DNA of 64,000 nucleotides from Veillonellaceae bacterium SB90 (GTDB lineage Bacteria; Bacillota; Negativicutes; Selenomonadales; Selenomonadaceae), in contig CABJCJ010000006.1 of assembly GCA_902364065.1 (NCBI GenBank), positions 1-64,000 on the forward strand. Direction: 5' to 3'. Shown piece after piece: positions 1 to 8,147 of the stretch. The number at the start of each line of letters is the position of its first letter. Position 1 is the first letter of the stretch. The translations under genes and the position numbers were made by a program. Under the pieces are notes generated by a model. The model was given only the letters and a program-made list of their open reading frames with translations. It did not search any database and was not told where the DNA came from.

Positions 1-149
1 TATGCGATTTTATTGTGCTTCAAAAAGCTGTAAACTGCTGTTAATCTTAGCATAGAGAGCCTTGAGAAAAAAGCGTATTCCCCAATGACGGCCCGTTCCT
101 CTTACGGGACCCGGCAGGATGGGTAAAACAGGAAAGAGAGGGAGAACGA

Positions 150-3100
150 TTGCTCAGTGATATCCAGATCCGTTCCATTGCGACGGATGCGGCCTATGAA
201 CGCGGCATGCGTTACTTCAGGCAGGGGCGTGTCCGTGAACTCGTGCAAACGGACCATAAGGGATGCCGCTTTTCTGCTGTGGTAGCCGGCAGCCATGACT
301 ATGAAGTACATATTGTCCTGACAAAGGATCTGAGCGAAGTCGAGCAGTACCACTGCACCTGCCCGGCTGCCATGCGCTATATGGGCGTCTGTAAGCACGT
401 CGTGGCGGTACTCAAGGATATCGAATGTTTCCAGCGGGATTATGCTGCGGCGCATGCCGGTGACAGCCTGCCGGTTCCCTCGGGAAACGGAGAGATGCGC
501 CCGAAGGCAGACGTGAAACAACGCCCGCGCAGCACGGATGGTGCCGGCCGTCAGCTCCTCGAGATGTTTGCGGGCAGGCATGGTACCTATGCTGCTGCTC
601 AGGACCCCGTCTATCTCGTGCCGCGCCTCTTCGCGGACGGCCGGGCCGGGGACATGACGTGCTGGCTCGAATTCCGGCTTGGCACGGACCGACTGTACAT
701 CCTGCGTGACGTATTCGGCTTCGTGAAGGCCGTGGAAAACGGCCAGGAATGGGAACTCGGACGCCATACGACAATCCAGACTGACGGCCTGCGATGGGCA
801 GACCGTATTTCAGAGGGAATCTGGCGCCTGATGATGCAGGCCCGGCGTGATGAGCAGAGCCTGGCACAGGGGATAGCGGAGCGGGCTTATCTCAATACCT
901 TCCATCGCAGCCAGTACTTTGAGCATAAGAAATTTTATCTGTCAGCCAGTGCACTGCAGTCGTTTCTCGAGCTCGTGGGAGAGGAACGATTTGAACTTCA
1001 TATCTGCGGCAGCGACGCCATCGATGTCTGCCTGTCCGCTGGGGACCCGGAGATTTCGCTGGACGTCATGGCACAGGATGATGGCGGCAGTATCCGGCTG
1101 GAGACGGGTGATATGGTGCCCCTTGACAACGATTGCCGCTTTCTTTACCAGGATGGCCGCATTTATCGGGAAAGTCCGGCTTTTTCCCGTCTCATCAAGC
1201 CCCTGCTGCAGGCCTTCTGGTCCCGGAGCCTCATTCATCTCGACGCGGCCGACGTATCGCGGTTCTTTGGCGAGGTCATGCCGCAGCTCGACCATGTCAT
1301 CGAACTCCATGTCGATCCGGTTTTCCAGGAACGCTACTGCCTGACGCCGCTGACGGCGGAGCTTTACATCGATTACGAAGGCGAAGGGCTGGCCATACGG
1401 CTGTTGTTCTGCTACGATGACGTGCGCTTCAATCCAATCCTGGAGCAGATGCCTCCGCAGGCGGGCGGCCGTATCCTCGTGCGCAATGAGCAGGAGGAAC
1501 AGCGTCTCTTGCAGCAGCTCGCAGCCTTTGGCTTTCATCAGCAGGGCGACCGGCTGGTGCAGGAAGAGGAGGAGCAAAGCTATGCCTTCCTCACCGAAGG
1601 ACTGCCGGCCCTGCCCGATTGGGTGGAAGTCTTTTACGCCGAACTCTTCCAAAAACGCCCCGTTCGTCCTCTGCCCAAGATCTCGGCCGGCGTCAGTGTC
1701 AATGATGCGAATCTGCTCGAAGTGACCTTCAACATGAAGGGACTCGATTTCGAGGAACTCCTGTCTATCTTGGCGTCCTATCGTCAGAAGAAGCGCTATC
1801 ATCGCATGAAGGACAGGAGCTTCGTGATGCTGGGGGAACAGCAGCTGCAGTCGCTGGCGGATTTTGTCGAGAATACGGGACTTGACAAAAAACATCCGCA
1901 GGACGGCAGCAAGGTGGAATTGCCGCTATCAGAGGCCATGTACCTCGATACGCTGGCCAGGGAGGATGAGAGTCTGCAGCTCGTGCGCAGCCGGCGTTTC
2001 CGCGAAATCGTGCGCAATATCCGCAACCCGCAGGACGGCGATTTTGATGTACCGGAATCCCTGCGCGACGTCCTGCGCGATTATCAGGTCACAGGCTTTG
2101 AGTGGCTTTCCACGCTGGCATCTTATGGCCTTGGCGGCATCCTTGCGGATGATATGGGCCTCGGCAAGACACTGCAGGTCATCGCGTTCCTGCTGGCGCG
2201 CAAGGATGCGTCGCAGCCGCCTTCGCTGGTTGTGGTGCCGACGTCACTGCTCTACAACTGGCTTGAGGAAATCCATCACTTTGCACCGTCTCTTTCGGCC
2301 TGCGCCGTGACCGGCACGAAGGCAGAGCGCACGGTCCAGCTGGAACGCGCGATGCAGAGCGACGTCCTCGTCACGACGTACAATATGATCAAGCGCGATA
2401 TCGCACTGTACGGACAGAAGAAATTCCGCTACGTCTTCCTGGACGAAGCCCAGCACATCAAGAACCCTGCCACGCAGAGCGCACGCGCCGTCAAGAAGCT
2501 CTCGATGGGCAGCTGCTTTGCGCTGACTGGCACACCCATTGAGAATACGCTGACGGAGCTCTGGTCGATTTTCGACTTCCTGATGCCCGGCTATCTCTTC
2601 AGTCACGCGCGCTTCAAGCAGCATTTTGAAGTGCCGATTGTCCGCTCGGAGGATAAGACGGCGATGCAGGAACTTCGGCGCCGCGTCATGCCCTTCATCC
2701 TGCGCCGCATGAAGAAGGATGTCCTGCGCGAGCTGCCCGATAAAGTGGAGCGGCAGATTGCCGGCGAGATGACGCCGAAGCAGGCGAAGGTCTATCGTGC
2801 TTACTTCATGAAAAGCCAGAAAACCTTTGCTGCTGAGCTTGGTGATATGAACAGCGGTGACAATCGCATCCGCATCCTCGCCATCCTCACGCGCCTGCGC
2901 CAGATTGCCTGTGACCCGTCGCTCTTCATCGAGAACTACGACGGCGGCTCGGGCAAGCTGGATCTTCTCGAGGAGCTCGTGGCCGACGCTGTGGCTAGCG
3001 GCCATCGCCTGCTGATTTTCTCGCAGTTCACGACCATGCTTTCCCATATCGCCGCGCGCCTGCGCCAGCTCGGCCTGGCTTTCCTCTATCTGGACGGAGC

Positions 3101-3461
3101 GACGCCGGCTCTGGAGCGCATGAATCTCGTCAAGAAATTCAATGATGGCAGCACGCCGCTCTTCCTCATTTCGCTCAAGGCAGGCGGAACAGGACTCAAT
3201 CTCACTGGCGCCGACATGGTGGTCCATTTCGACCCCTGGTGGAATCCGGCCGTCGAGGACCAGGCAACGGACCGCGCCTACCGCCTCGGACAGAAACGCA
3301 ATGTGCAGGTGGTCAAGCTCATCATGAAAGACACGGTAGAAGAAAAAATCTACCAGCTGCAGCAGCGCAAGAAATCCCTGATCGACCAGATGATACGGCC
3401 TGGCGAGAATTTCTTGTCAAAGCTTACCGAAGAAGAGATTCGCGAACTGTTCCGCGGCTGA
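150..3461 (+). CDS. SNF2-family DEAD/DEAH helicase with N-terminal SWIM zinc finger
   Basis: A 1103-residue Swi2/Snf2 ATPase, a family that translocates on double-stranded DNA and remodels or displaces bound proteins. An N-terminal SWIM zinc finger is visible with Cys69, Cys71, Cys81 and His83 (CxC...CxH). The C-terminal half holds the helicase core: Walker A near residue 667 (DDMGLGKT), the Walker B box read as DEAQ near residue 764, and the terminal SNF2 motif near residue 1038 (DRAYRLGQ). The middle (about 150-600) is not assignable by eye. The start is TTG, preceded by GAGGG about seven bases upstream; no ATG fits better. The gene stands alone and ends at a bidirectional terminator shared with the convergent 6S RNA. 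This SWIM plus SNF2 architecture is common in Firmicutes, but the physiological role is generally unproven. Confidence 0.93.
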   Translation: MLSDIQIRSIATDAAYERGMRYFRQGRVRELVQTDHKGCRFSAVVAGSHDYEVHIVLTKDLSEVEQYHCTCPAAMRYMGVCKHVVAVLKDIECFQRDYAAAHAGDSLPVPSGNGEMRPKADVKQRPRSTDGAGRQLLEMFAGRHGTYAAAQDPVYLVPRLFADGRAGDMTCWLEFRLGTDRLYILRDVFGFVKAVENGQEWELGRHTTIQTDGLRWADRISEGIWRLMMQARRDEQSLAQGIAERAYLNTFHRSQYFEHKKFYLSASALQSFLELVGEERFELHICGSDAIDVCLSAGDPEISLDVMAQDDGGSIRLETGDMVPLDNDCRFLYQDGRIYRESPAFSRLIKPLLQAFWSRSLIHLDAADVSRFFGEVMPQLDHVIELHVDPVFQERYCLTPLTAELYIDYEGEGLAIRLLFCYDDVRFNPILEQMPPQAGGRILVRNEQEEQRLLQQLAAFGFHQQGDRLVQEEEEQSYAFLTEGLPALPDWVEVFYAELFQKRPVRPLPKISAGVSVNDANLLEVTFNMKGLDFEELLSILASYRQKKRYHRMKDRSFVMLGEQQLQSLADFVENTGLDKKHPQDGSKVELPLSEAMYLDTLAREDESLQLVRSRRFREIVRNIRNPQDGDFDVPESLRDVLRDYQVTGFEWLSTLASYGLGGILADDMGLGKTLQVIAFLLARKDASQPPSLVVVPTSLLYNWLEEIHHFAPSLSACAVTGTKAERTVQLERAMQSDVLVTTYNMIKRDIALYGQKKFRYVFLDEAQHIKNPATQSARAVKKLSMGSCFALTGTPIENTLTELWSIFDFLMPGYLFSHARFKQHFEVPIVRSEDKTAMQELRRRVMPFILRRMKKDVLRELPDKVERQIAGEMTPKQAKVYRAYFMKSQKTFAAELGDMNSGDNRIRILAILTRLRQIACDPSLFIENYDGGSGKLDLLEELVADAVASGHRLLIFSQFTTMLSHIAARLRQLGLAFLYLDGATPALERMNLVKKFNDGSTPLFLISLKAGGTGLNLTGADMVVHFDPWWNPAVEDQATDRAYRLGQKRNVQVVKLIMKDTVEEKIYQLQQRKKSLIDQMIRPGENFLSKLTEEEIRELFRG

Positions 3462-3463
3462 AA

Positions 3464-3513
3464 AAAGCGGGCACAAAAGCAATTCCCTCGAGTTGCTTTT
3501 ATGCCCGCTTTCT
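3464..3513. terminator. Bidirectional intrinsic terminator between the SNF2 gene and 6S RNA
   Basis: A long stem (AAAGCGGGCA-type arms, about 19 bp, CTCGAG in the loop region) lies just after the helicase stop. Read on the minus strand it is followed by a run of T residues, so it is a strong terminator for the minus-strand RNA gene. On the plus strand the T-tract is short (TTT), so it is weaker for the helicase. Confidence 0.8.
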
Positions 3514-3561
3514 GATACGCGAAGAGGGACTGCCGCAATCCTGTAGCAATCCCTCTTCAAA

Positions 3562-3742
3562 GCAGGGGTCCAGAGTGCCGTTCGCTTTAAATGCCTAAAA
3601 CCTGCGAATAGCAGGTGGGTACCTTAAGTCCGGTTTCTGCATTCGCCGAGGCGAACATACGTCGGAATCAAATCAGGTTCCCTAGGAAAAATGTAGGTTA
3701 GACACTAATAAAGCTCACGCACACCCCAGGCTTATCCTTCTT
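3562..3742 (-). ncRNA. ssrS: 6S RNA
   Basis: 6S RNA binds the housekeeping RNA polymerase holoenzyme and mimics an open promoter. On the minus strand a near-consensus promoter leads into about 180 nt without an open reading frame. The RNA can fold with an outer closing stem (CCTGGGG near the 5' end with CCCC near the 3' end), a large central bubble and a long apical stem ending in a GCC/GGC-type hairpin (about 3646-3661). A short hairpin (CACCTGC / GCAGG) on the 3' side of the bubble resembles the small 3'-side hairpin of E. coli 6S RNA. A further hairpin (3521-3560) and a terminator follow. Assignment rests on architecture and context; a covariance search with the Rfam 6S model would decide it. 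Another structured small RNA is the alternative. Confidence 0.7.
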
Positions 3743-3749
3743 TGTATGT

Positions 3750-3778
3750 ATAATATCATAAAAAATATACAGGTGCAA
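3750..3778 (-). promoter_or_regulatory. Sigma-70-type promoter of the 6S RNA
   Basis: On the minus strand, -35 TTGCAC (3773-3778) and -10 TATTAT (3750-3755) are separated by exactly 17 bp. Transcription would start near 3742, just ahead of the structured RNA. No coding gene follows, which supports a non-coding transcript. Confidence 0.75.
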
Positions 3779-3915
3779 GACTTGACAAATCGGACGGCAA
3801 GGCAGGTTGTAGAAAACAGCGAAATCCTTTATAATTATAGGACGGAAACAGGTTTTTAGCGTTCGATAACCGATAAAAAATCGTGCTCATGGCACGCGTA
3901 AAAGGAGAAATAAAA

Positions 3916-4230
3916 ATGGCAATTACGTACAGCGTGGCAATCAGCTATCAGAAGGATCTCGGCTGGATTGATTACGACGCCGATCAAAAAAAAGCGACGG
4001 TTCATTTGGCCAATGAGGAAGGCAGGAAGCGCGTGGAGGATTACCTTGGCAAGACGCATCAGATCAACATCCCGCATGAGACACTGATGGATTTCACGCA
4101 CGAGACGATTGACCCGCAGGCTGATGTCAAGAGCCTGCAGACGGCCCTGACCCGCCTCTGGGAAGCCACGGATGTCAGCGTTGACTGGAGCCGTCCTGTC
4201 GAGTATGTTCGTCTCCATCCGCACTATTGA
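3916..4230 (+). CDS. Conserved hypothetical protein (104 aa)
   Basis: A small soluble protein with no signal peptide or membrane segment and no family I can name. The start at ATG 3916 is chosen because AAAGGAG lies nine bases upstream; an earlier ATG at 3883 has no such site. The sequence is mixed charged/aromatic with a C-terminal tail VRLHPHY. It stands alone between the 6S RNA promoter and a Fic gene on the other strand. Its last codons, stop and 3' flank form the left copy of a 54-bp direct repeat that reappears at 15798-15851, so this 3' end appears to be the left boundary of an accessory region. Confidence 0.8.
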   Translation: MAITYSVAISYQKDLGWIDYDADQKKATVHLANEEGRKRVEDYLGKTHQINIPHETLMDFTHETIDPQADVKSLQTALTRLWEATDVSVDWSRPVEYVRLHPHY

Positions 4231-4257
4231 TAAACGAAATTTTATGATGGAAGCCCG
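4204..4257 (+). repeat. Left copy of a 54-bp perfect direct repeat
   Basis: These 54 bases, covering the last eight or so codons, stop codon and start of the terminator of the 104-aa gene, are identical to 15798-15851. The distance between copies is 11,594 bp and the accessory genes lie between them. Confidence 0.95.
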
Positions 4258-4296
4258 TCTTTTTTTGCTGTTGTAATCAGCAGGATAGGACGGGCT
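4252..4296 (+). terminator. Terminator of the 104-aa hypothetical gene
   Basis: AGCCCGTC (4252-4259) pairs with GACGGGCT (4289-4296), followed by ATTTTCT. The same 5' arm is part of the 54-bp direct repeat, while the loop and 3' arm differ from the copy at 15845. Confidence 0.65.
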
Positions 4297-5083
4297 ATTT
4301 TCTATGCCGTGGCGTATTTGATCGCCAATCGTGTATAGCACTTTCCTCATATCTGGCGATAAAGTCTCGCAGGGTTGCGTTCTCGTGGCCGTAGACTTGT
4401 GTCAGGAAGGGCACAAGGTTTCGTTTTGTGGCGTATTGGTCGAGAGCGATGTAGTAGGGCACCTGGTTCTCGGCTTTGATGGAGATGGGCAGGAAGCCGC
4501 CCGCCATGAGCTGGTAGTTCATGATTATGCGGGATGTCCTGCCGTTGCCGTCCGCGAACGGGTGGATGCGCACAAACTCAGCGTGCGTCCATGCGGCAAA
4601 CTCTACGGGATGCATGTTCTTTCTGTTGATTGGCATGTCCGCAAAGAAGAACCTGATTTGTTGAAGCATGTCGTATGGTTCGGGCGGACGATGCGACGCG
4701 CCGATGATGCGCACGGCATGGGGACGGTAGATGCCGCCTGGTATGATGTTCTGCATCAGGATTTCGTGGATGTCCTTCACGAGTTCTTCATCCAGCGGGC
4801 GGGCTTCTCGGATAAGCTGGCGAACGTAGGTAAAGGCGCGGTCGTGGTTCGTGACCTCGTACACCTCACGGAGCTTCTTGCCGCCAATGGAAATGCCGTC
4901 ATCGAGCAGCACCTTCGTTTCCACAAGGGAAAGCGTATTGCCTTCAATCTGGGTGGAGTCGTGGGCATACGTTATGTCGAAGTCGCGGTTGTAGTTGTCG
5001 AGCACGTCAGGCGGCAGTGTGCTGGCGATGCAGGACATATCGGCCTTGAATCGGTCAAGAGACGTGTAGTCGAAGTCGGTCAT
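4295..5083 (-). CDS. Fic domain protein (class II, N-terminal self-inhibitory motif)
   Basis: Fic proteins usually transfer AMP from ATP to hydroxyl side chains of target proteins. This 262-residue protein carries the active-site motif HPFADGNGR (His174 to Arg182) and, near the N-terminus, the inhibitory helix motif S/TxxxEG/N as STQIEGN (Ser43, Glu47, Gly48), which in known families blocks productive ATP binding. It is therefore a class II Fic with a built-in brake and needs no separate antitoxin; none is seen next to it. The start is placed at ATG 5083 because AAAGGA lies about ten bases upstream; the longer frame begins at 5125. It is transcribed alone from a plausible promoter at 5173-5202. 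The target is unknown. Confidence 0.93.
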   Translation of the reverse strand: MTDFDYTSLDRFKADMSCIASTLPPDVLDNYNRDFDITYAHDSTQIEGNTLSLVETKVLLDDGISIGGKKLREVYEVTNHDRAFTYVRQLIREARPLDEELVKDIHEILMQNIIPGGIYRPHAVRIIGASHRPPEPYDMLQQIRFFFADMPINRKNMHPVEFAAWTHAEFVRIHPFADGNGRTSRIIMNYQLMAGGFLPISIKAENQVPYYIALDQYATKRNLVPFLTQVYGHENATLRDFIARYEESAIHDWRSNTPRHRK

Positions 5084-5172
5084 GGTCGCGTTTCGTCCTT
5101 TCAGCGTGATAAAATGGAATAGCATTCATGGGGTGAGCGGCTGGCACTTCTGGTAGGTATACCCCTATTATG

Positions 5173-5202
5173 ATTATGGTGCAACAATCCTATTGAAGTC
5201 AA
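5173..5202 (-). promoter_or_regulatory. Putative promoter of the Fic gene; rest of the 5084-5389 gap
   Basis: On the minus strand TTGACT (5197-5202) and CATAAT (5173-5178) are 18 bp apart, about 90 bases ahead of the Fic start. The remaining gap up to 5389 contains an 8-bp hairpin (CATCCCAT / ATGGGATG, 5212-5237) that could terminate the upstream permease transcript, although it has only a loose T-rich tail. I see no open reading frame in it. Confidence 0.45.
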
Positions 5203-5389
5203 TAAAATCTACATCCCATAGGTGAGGCCATGGGATGGGGCAGGGCAGGATTTCCTTTCAGATGGCCTAGGCTGCGATTCCAGGCCCCGTCCGTGCCGAA
5301 GAATGGAACAAGGTAATGCGGAAACAGTCTGACCTTGAACGGGCAGCCGTGGTATTATAGGGAAAACTACTGTTTTTTGTTTTCATGGA

Positions 5390-6796
5390 TTATTTATTCG
5401 GGTGGAGTTCTTCCGGATGGCGCGTCAGGTAATAGGCTGGATTTTCCATTGCCATGACCTGGGGAAGTGGTATGTGGTGAAAGATTGGAAGATGCAGGTG
5501 ATAGTGGACCCAATAAAGTGCCCAGATGCCGATAGCGAGGAAGAGGGCAAATGTGAGCTTGAAGATCAGCATCCGCTCATCGGGGTCAGTCGAAATATAG
5601 TAGATCATATATATCGTCGCAATGATGCCGATTGCCTGGAAAAGTGGGAAGAGTGGCATCTTGAAGCTGCGCGGTGCCTGTGCCATTTTCTTGCGGAGAA
5701 TGATGACATTGACGTGGCAGATGATATAGGTGACCATCCAGAAGAGGGACGAGCAAAGAATCAGGAATGTAATCGCTTCACCACTGCTGATATCGGTCGT
5801 CTCAATCAGGATTGTCGCGATGCCAAGCAGCCAGATGATGAGGTATGGTGCGCCGTATTTGTTCTTTTTCTGAAAGATGGCAGGCAAGAGACGGATTTTT
5901 GCCATGCCACAGCAGATTTCTGCGACGGAGCAAATGATTGAGTTCTGCGTGCTGACGGCGGCAAAAAGGGCAGCGACGATCATCCACCAGCGACCCGGTT
6001 CACCGAGGAGCGCTGTCGCGTAGAGAAGGTGCGGGGAGTCGTCTGCGCCGACGGCAGCCCAAGGGGTATAGTGGGAGAAGCCGAGAACCATGACACATTG
6101 GATGATGCCCATGATTGCGAGGGAAATGATCATCGCGCGAGGGACATTGCGCTTTGGGTTCTTCATATCCTTTCCCAAGGGTACGATGAACTCGGAACCG
6201 ATGAAGAGCCAGAATGCGGTCGTCATCAGCGGGAAGATATCACCCGGAGAAAAGGATAGGACAGACGGCTGATTGACCTCGATACCAGTACCAAGTCCCA
6301 GGGCGCCAATCAGGCCAAGCAGAAAGAGAGAGATAACCATGAAGGATGCGATGACAGTCTGTACAAGAGCCGACATCGTCATACCGCGCAGGTTGATGAA
6401 AATCAGCACGATTGTCAGCGCGACGCTGTAGACCGAGGTCGGAATATCGCCGCCGATAAAGTTTGCCATGACGTTTGCAAACATTGCACCCTCGGCAGGT
6501 GCCGCAAAGACGTTGCTGATGATGTAGCCACCGACCATGACGACGATTGTCACGAATGGGCCAAGGCCGACGAGCGTGTACTGGGCGAGACCGCCGGTAA
6601 GGTTTGGCATCAGGGCATTCAGCTCGGCGATGGAACCTGCGGCCATCATATTCACCATGCACACAAGGATTAGAGCAATGATGAACGTGATACCGACTGT
6701 GCTCGCCCCTGAAGCGAGCGGGATAAAGCAGCTTGTCGCGATAATCATCCCGATACCGGTTGACACTGCGCCAAACAGGCTGATTTTGTTTTGCAT
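5390..6796 (-). CDS. APC-superfamily amino acid/amine permease of the guanidine cluster
   Basis: A 468-residue polytopic membrane protein with about twelve hydrophobic helices and the APC-type N-terminal glycine-rich first helix (GAVSTGIGMIIATS). The start is ATG 6796, preceded by GGAGGAGG; the frame extends upstream but lacks a better site. It is divergent from luxR and separated from it by 412 bp containing repeated CTAC-N-AAAG boxes, so both may be controlled by the same regulator. The neighbouring catabolic operon suggests uptake of guanidine or a related nitrogen compound. That substrate is inference; sequence alone supports only APC-family transport, and an ordinary amino acid substrate remains possible. 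Confidence 0.85.
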   Translation of the reverse strand: MQNKISLFGAVSTGIGMIIATSCFIPLASGASTVGITFIIALILVCMVNMMAAGSIAELNALMPNLTGGLAQYTLVGLGPFVTIVVMVGGYIISNVFAAPAEGAMFANVMANFIGGDIPTSVYSVALTIVLIFINLRGMTMSALVQTVIASFMVISLFLLGLIGALGLGTGIEVNQPSVLSFSPGDIFPLMTTAFWLFIGSEFIVPLGKDMKNPKRNVPRAMIISLAIMGIIQCVMVLGFSHYTPWAAVGADDSPHLLYATALLGEPGRWWMIVAALFAAVSTQNSIICSVAEICCGMAKIRLLPAIFQKKNKYGAPYLIIWLLGIATILIETTDISSGEAITFLILCSSLFWMVTYIICHVNVIILRKKMAQAPRSFKMPLFPLFQAIGIIATIYMIYYISTDPDERMLIFKLTFALFLAIGIWALYWVHYHLHLPIFHHIPLPQVMAMENPAYYLTRHPEELHPNK

Positions 6797-6909
6797 GCGC
6801 GTTTCCTCCTCCACTAATGGATTGTGGCAGGAGTAAATCTCCTGCTTCGTTATGAAGTGATTATTCCACATTGTCTCCTTTTTCACAATGGGGAAAAAGA
6901 TGCGATATA

Positions 6910-7022
6910 CTGCTACCAAAGCATACTTTTCTGCTACTAAAGTACACCTTGTTCTCAGTCGAAAGAAGATAGGAAAAGAAGATTGGATGAAGTGTTTCAA
7001 AAAAGGTAGACTTTCGTAGTAG
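6910..7022. promoter_or_regulatory. Repeated CTAC-N-AAAG operator-like boxes between permease and luxR
   Basis: Two direct copies of CTGCTACYAAAGYAYA occur at 6910-6925 and 6931-6946, exactly 21 bp (two helical turns) apart, and an inverted copy (CTACTACGAAAGTC on the minus strand) lies at 7009-7022. Within the first pair, TACTTT (6924-6929) and AAAGTA (6939-6944) form an inverted repeat. A related inverted repeat is found at 7969-7995 ahead of the enzyme operon. The likely ligand is the LuxR-family regulator, by position only. Confidence 0.55.
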
Positions 7023-7029
7023 ATGGTGC

Positions 7030-7035
7030 TATTAT
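7030..7035 (+). promoter_or_regulatory. Extended -10 promoter of the luxR leader
   Basis: TGC precedes TATTAT (7030-7035), an extended -10 element. The inverted operator-like box at 7009-7022 covers the expected -35 position, consistent with an activated or repressed promoter. Transcription would start near 7042 and give a leader of roughly 165 nt. Confidence 0.45.
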
Positions 7036-7049
7036 ATCTTCATATAACA

Positions 7050-7173
7050 GAAATATGTTTCTTCCACAATGGAATAGAACAAAATCTGGCGCGAAAGCGT
7101 CTGGCAATGGTGCCGCATAGGGATGGGTGCAGTGATATGCTGCAGACGTCTCCTGTGCGGCTTTATTATTTTT
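7050..7173 (+). promoter_or_regulatory. Structured leader with intrinsic terminator upstream of luxR (copy 1 of a shared motif)
   Basis: Three boxes are seen: GAAATATG (7050-7057), AAATCTG (7082-7088) and CAATGGTGCCGCATA (7105-7119). The last box overlaps the 5' arm of a terminator, GCCGCATAGG (7112-7121) pairing with CCTGTGCGGC (7152-7161), followed by a T-rich tract to 7173. The same boxes at nearly the same spacing occur at 14643-14714 ahead of the P-II genes. An alternative pairing of GGCGC (7088-7092) with GTGCC (7110-7114) would compete with the terminator. This is the layout of an attenuating riboswitch or antiterminator site; the ligand is unknown, guanidine being the obvious candidate. 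Confidence 0.6.
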
Positions 7174-7208
7174 GTATGGAAGCAACTTCTTATCAGGAGG
7201 GATTTACA

Positions 7209-8015
7209 ATGCTGAAGGAATCTGAGTGGCTGACAGTCAACAATGTTTTGCTGGAACTTTATGCACAGGAAAATCTTGCGCAACTGACAAACAAGCTGAT
7301 GCGCATTATCCGCATACTGATTCCATATACAAAAGGATTTCTTCTGCTGCTTGATGAAGAGGAAAAGGTTGACCGGGAAAATAGTGTCTTCTTCGGAATG
7401 TCAAACGAGGAAATCCGACAATACCTGCATACTTATTATGAAAAGGACTACATGCGTTATGTCGGCGATATGGCACAGGAGACAACGGTTTATCGGGATA
7501 CGGACATCATCGACAACAGTATTCGGCAGAAGACGGAGTTTTATCAGAGCTTCTTGAAGCAGGCGGATATCCCCTATGGATGCGGACTGATGATTCAGCA
7601 TGGAGGAAAGAAAATTGCAGCTTTCAGCCTTTTCCGGAGAGCACAGCTCGGCAATTTTACGCAGCAGAATATCGAGGTTCTCTCTGTTCTTCGGAAACAT
7701 ATTGAAAATATGCTGATTCGTGCGATGGCACCATCAAGAGAGCAGGATTTCAGGGAACGTGTCGCTTCTTTCGCAAAAGCCTATCATCTGACGGGCCGAG
7801 AGGAAGAGGTACTCGCTTTGATGGCGGAAGGACTCTCAAACCAGGAAATCTGCCAGATACTTGTCGTCAGTCTCTCGACAATCAAGAAGCACATCTACAA
7901 TCTTTTCAGTAAGACAAAAGTCAACAGCCGCATGCAGCTCTTGCATCTTTTGATGCAGGGCAGGTGTACGAAAGTAGAAGAAGGTGCTACTTTTGCGGCA
8001 AAGGAAGCGATTTAA
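7209..8015 (+). CDS. LuxR/NarL-type HTH transcriptional regulator
   Basis: A 268-residue regulator. The N-terminal two thirds (about 10-175) look like a GAF-type sensory domain, and the C-terminus is a LuxR-type HTH (LTGREEEVLALMAEGLSNQE..., about 195-255). It lacks a receiver-domain phosphoacceptor, so control is probably by ligand binding and not phosphorylation. The start at ATG 7209 follows CAGGAGGG; the open frame from 7023 merely runs through the leader. It lies between the divergent permease and the catabolic operon, and its own last codons contain an inverted repeat that could be an operator for the operon. A role as the pathway-specific regulator is inferred from location. Confidence 0.88.
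   Translation: MLKESEWLTVNNVLLELYAQENLAQLTNKLMRIIRILIPYTKGFLLLLDEEEKVDRENSVFFGMSNEEIRQYLHTYYEKDYMRYVGDMAQETTVYRDTDIIDNSIRQKTEFYQSFLKQADIPYGCGLMIQHGGKKIAAFSLFRRAQLGNFTQQNIEVLSVLRKHIENMLIRAMAPSREQDFRERVASFAKAYHLTGREEEVLALMAEGLSNQEICQILVVSLSTIKKHIYNLFSKTKVNSRMQLLHLLMQGRCTKVEEGATFAAKEAI
7969..7995. promoter_or_regulatory. Inverted repeat CGAAAGTAG-N9-CTACTTTTG in the 3' end of luxR
   Basis: CGAAAGTAG (7969-7977) and CTACTTTTG (7987-7995) form a nine-base imperfect inverted repeat with a nine-base spacer, sharing its core with the boxes at 6910-7022. It lies about 150 bp upstream of the first enzyme gene. Confidence 0.5.
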
Positions 8016-8087
8016 ATCCCCTTTTCGGACCATAGAAAGGGTCTCCTAAACGGATTATAGTCTAGGTATGAAATGTGACAGAAGGAA

Positions 8088-8105
8088 AAAGCCCGACGGC
8101 TTTTG
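8088..8105 (+). terminator. Hairpin AAAAGCC-CGAC-GGCTTTT ahead of the guanidine operon
   Basis: A seven-base stem with a four-base loop lies between luxR and the first DUF1989 gene. It could terminate luxR or attenuate the operon, but the T-tract after it is short. The 133-nt gap otherwise shows no recognisable guanidine riboswitch. Confidence 0.35.
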
Positions 8106-8147
8106 ATTCTGATCCAGCCTGATAATCCGAAAGGGAGGCCTTTTATT

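Noticed and set aside
1-149. Small hairpin CCCGT/ACGGG (about 92-108) as a riboswitch for the helicase gene
   Set aside because: The stem is only five pairs and no class-specific sequence is present.
2244-3227. Long minus-strand reading frame (327 aa) inside the SNF2 gene
   Set aside because: It is fully covered by the plus-strand helicase with complete motifs, has no homologue-like features and is explained by high G+C codon bias.
8016-8147. Possible guanidine-I (ykkC), guanidine-II or guanidine-III riboswitch directly ahead of the DUF1989 genes
   Set aside because: GGAAAAAGCCCG resembles part of the ykkC core and ACGG occurs twice, but the flanking stems and other conserved positions do not line up; the main fold is a plain AAAAGCC/GGCTTTT hairpin.
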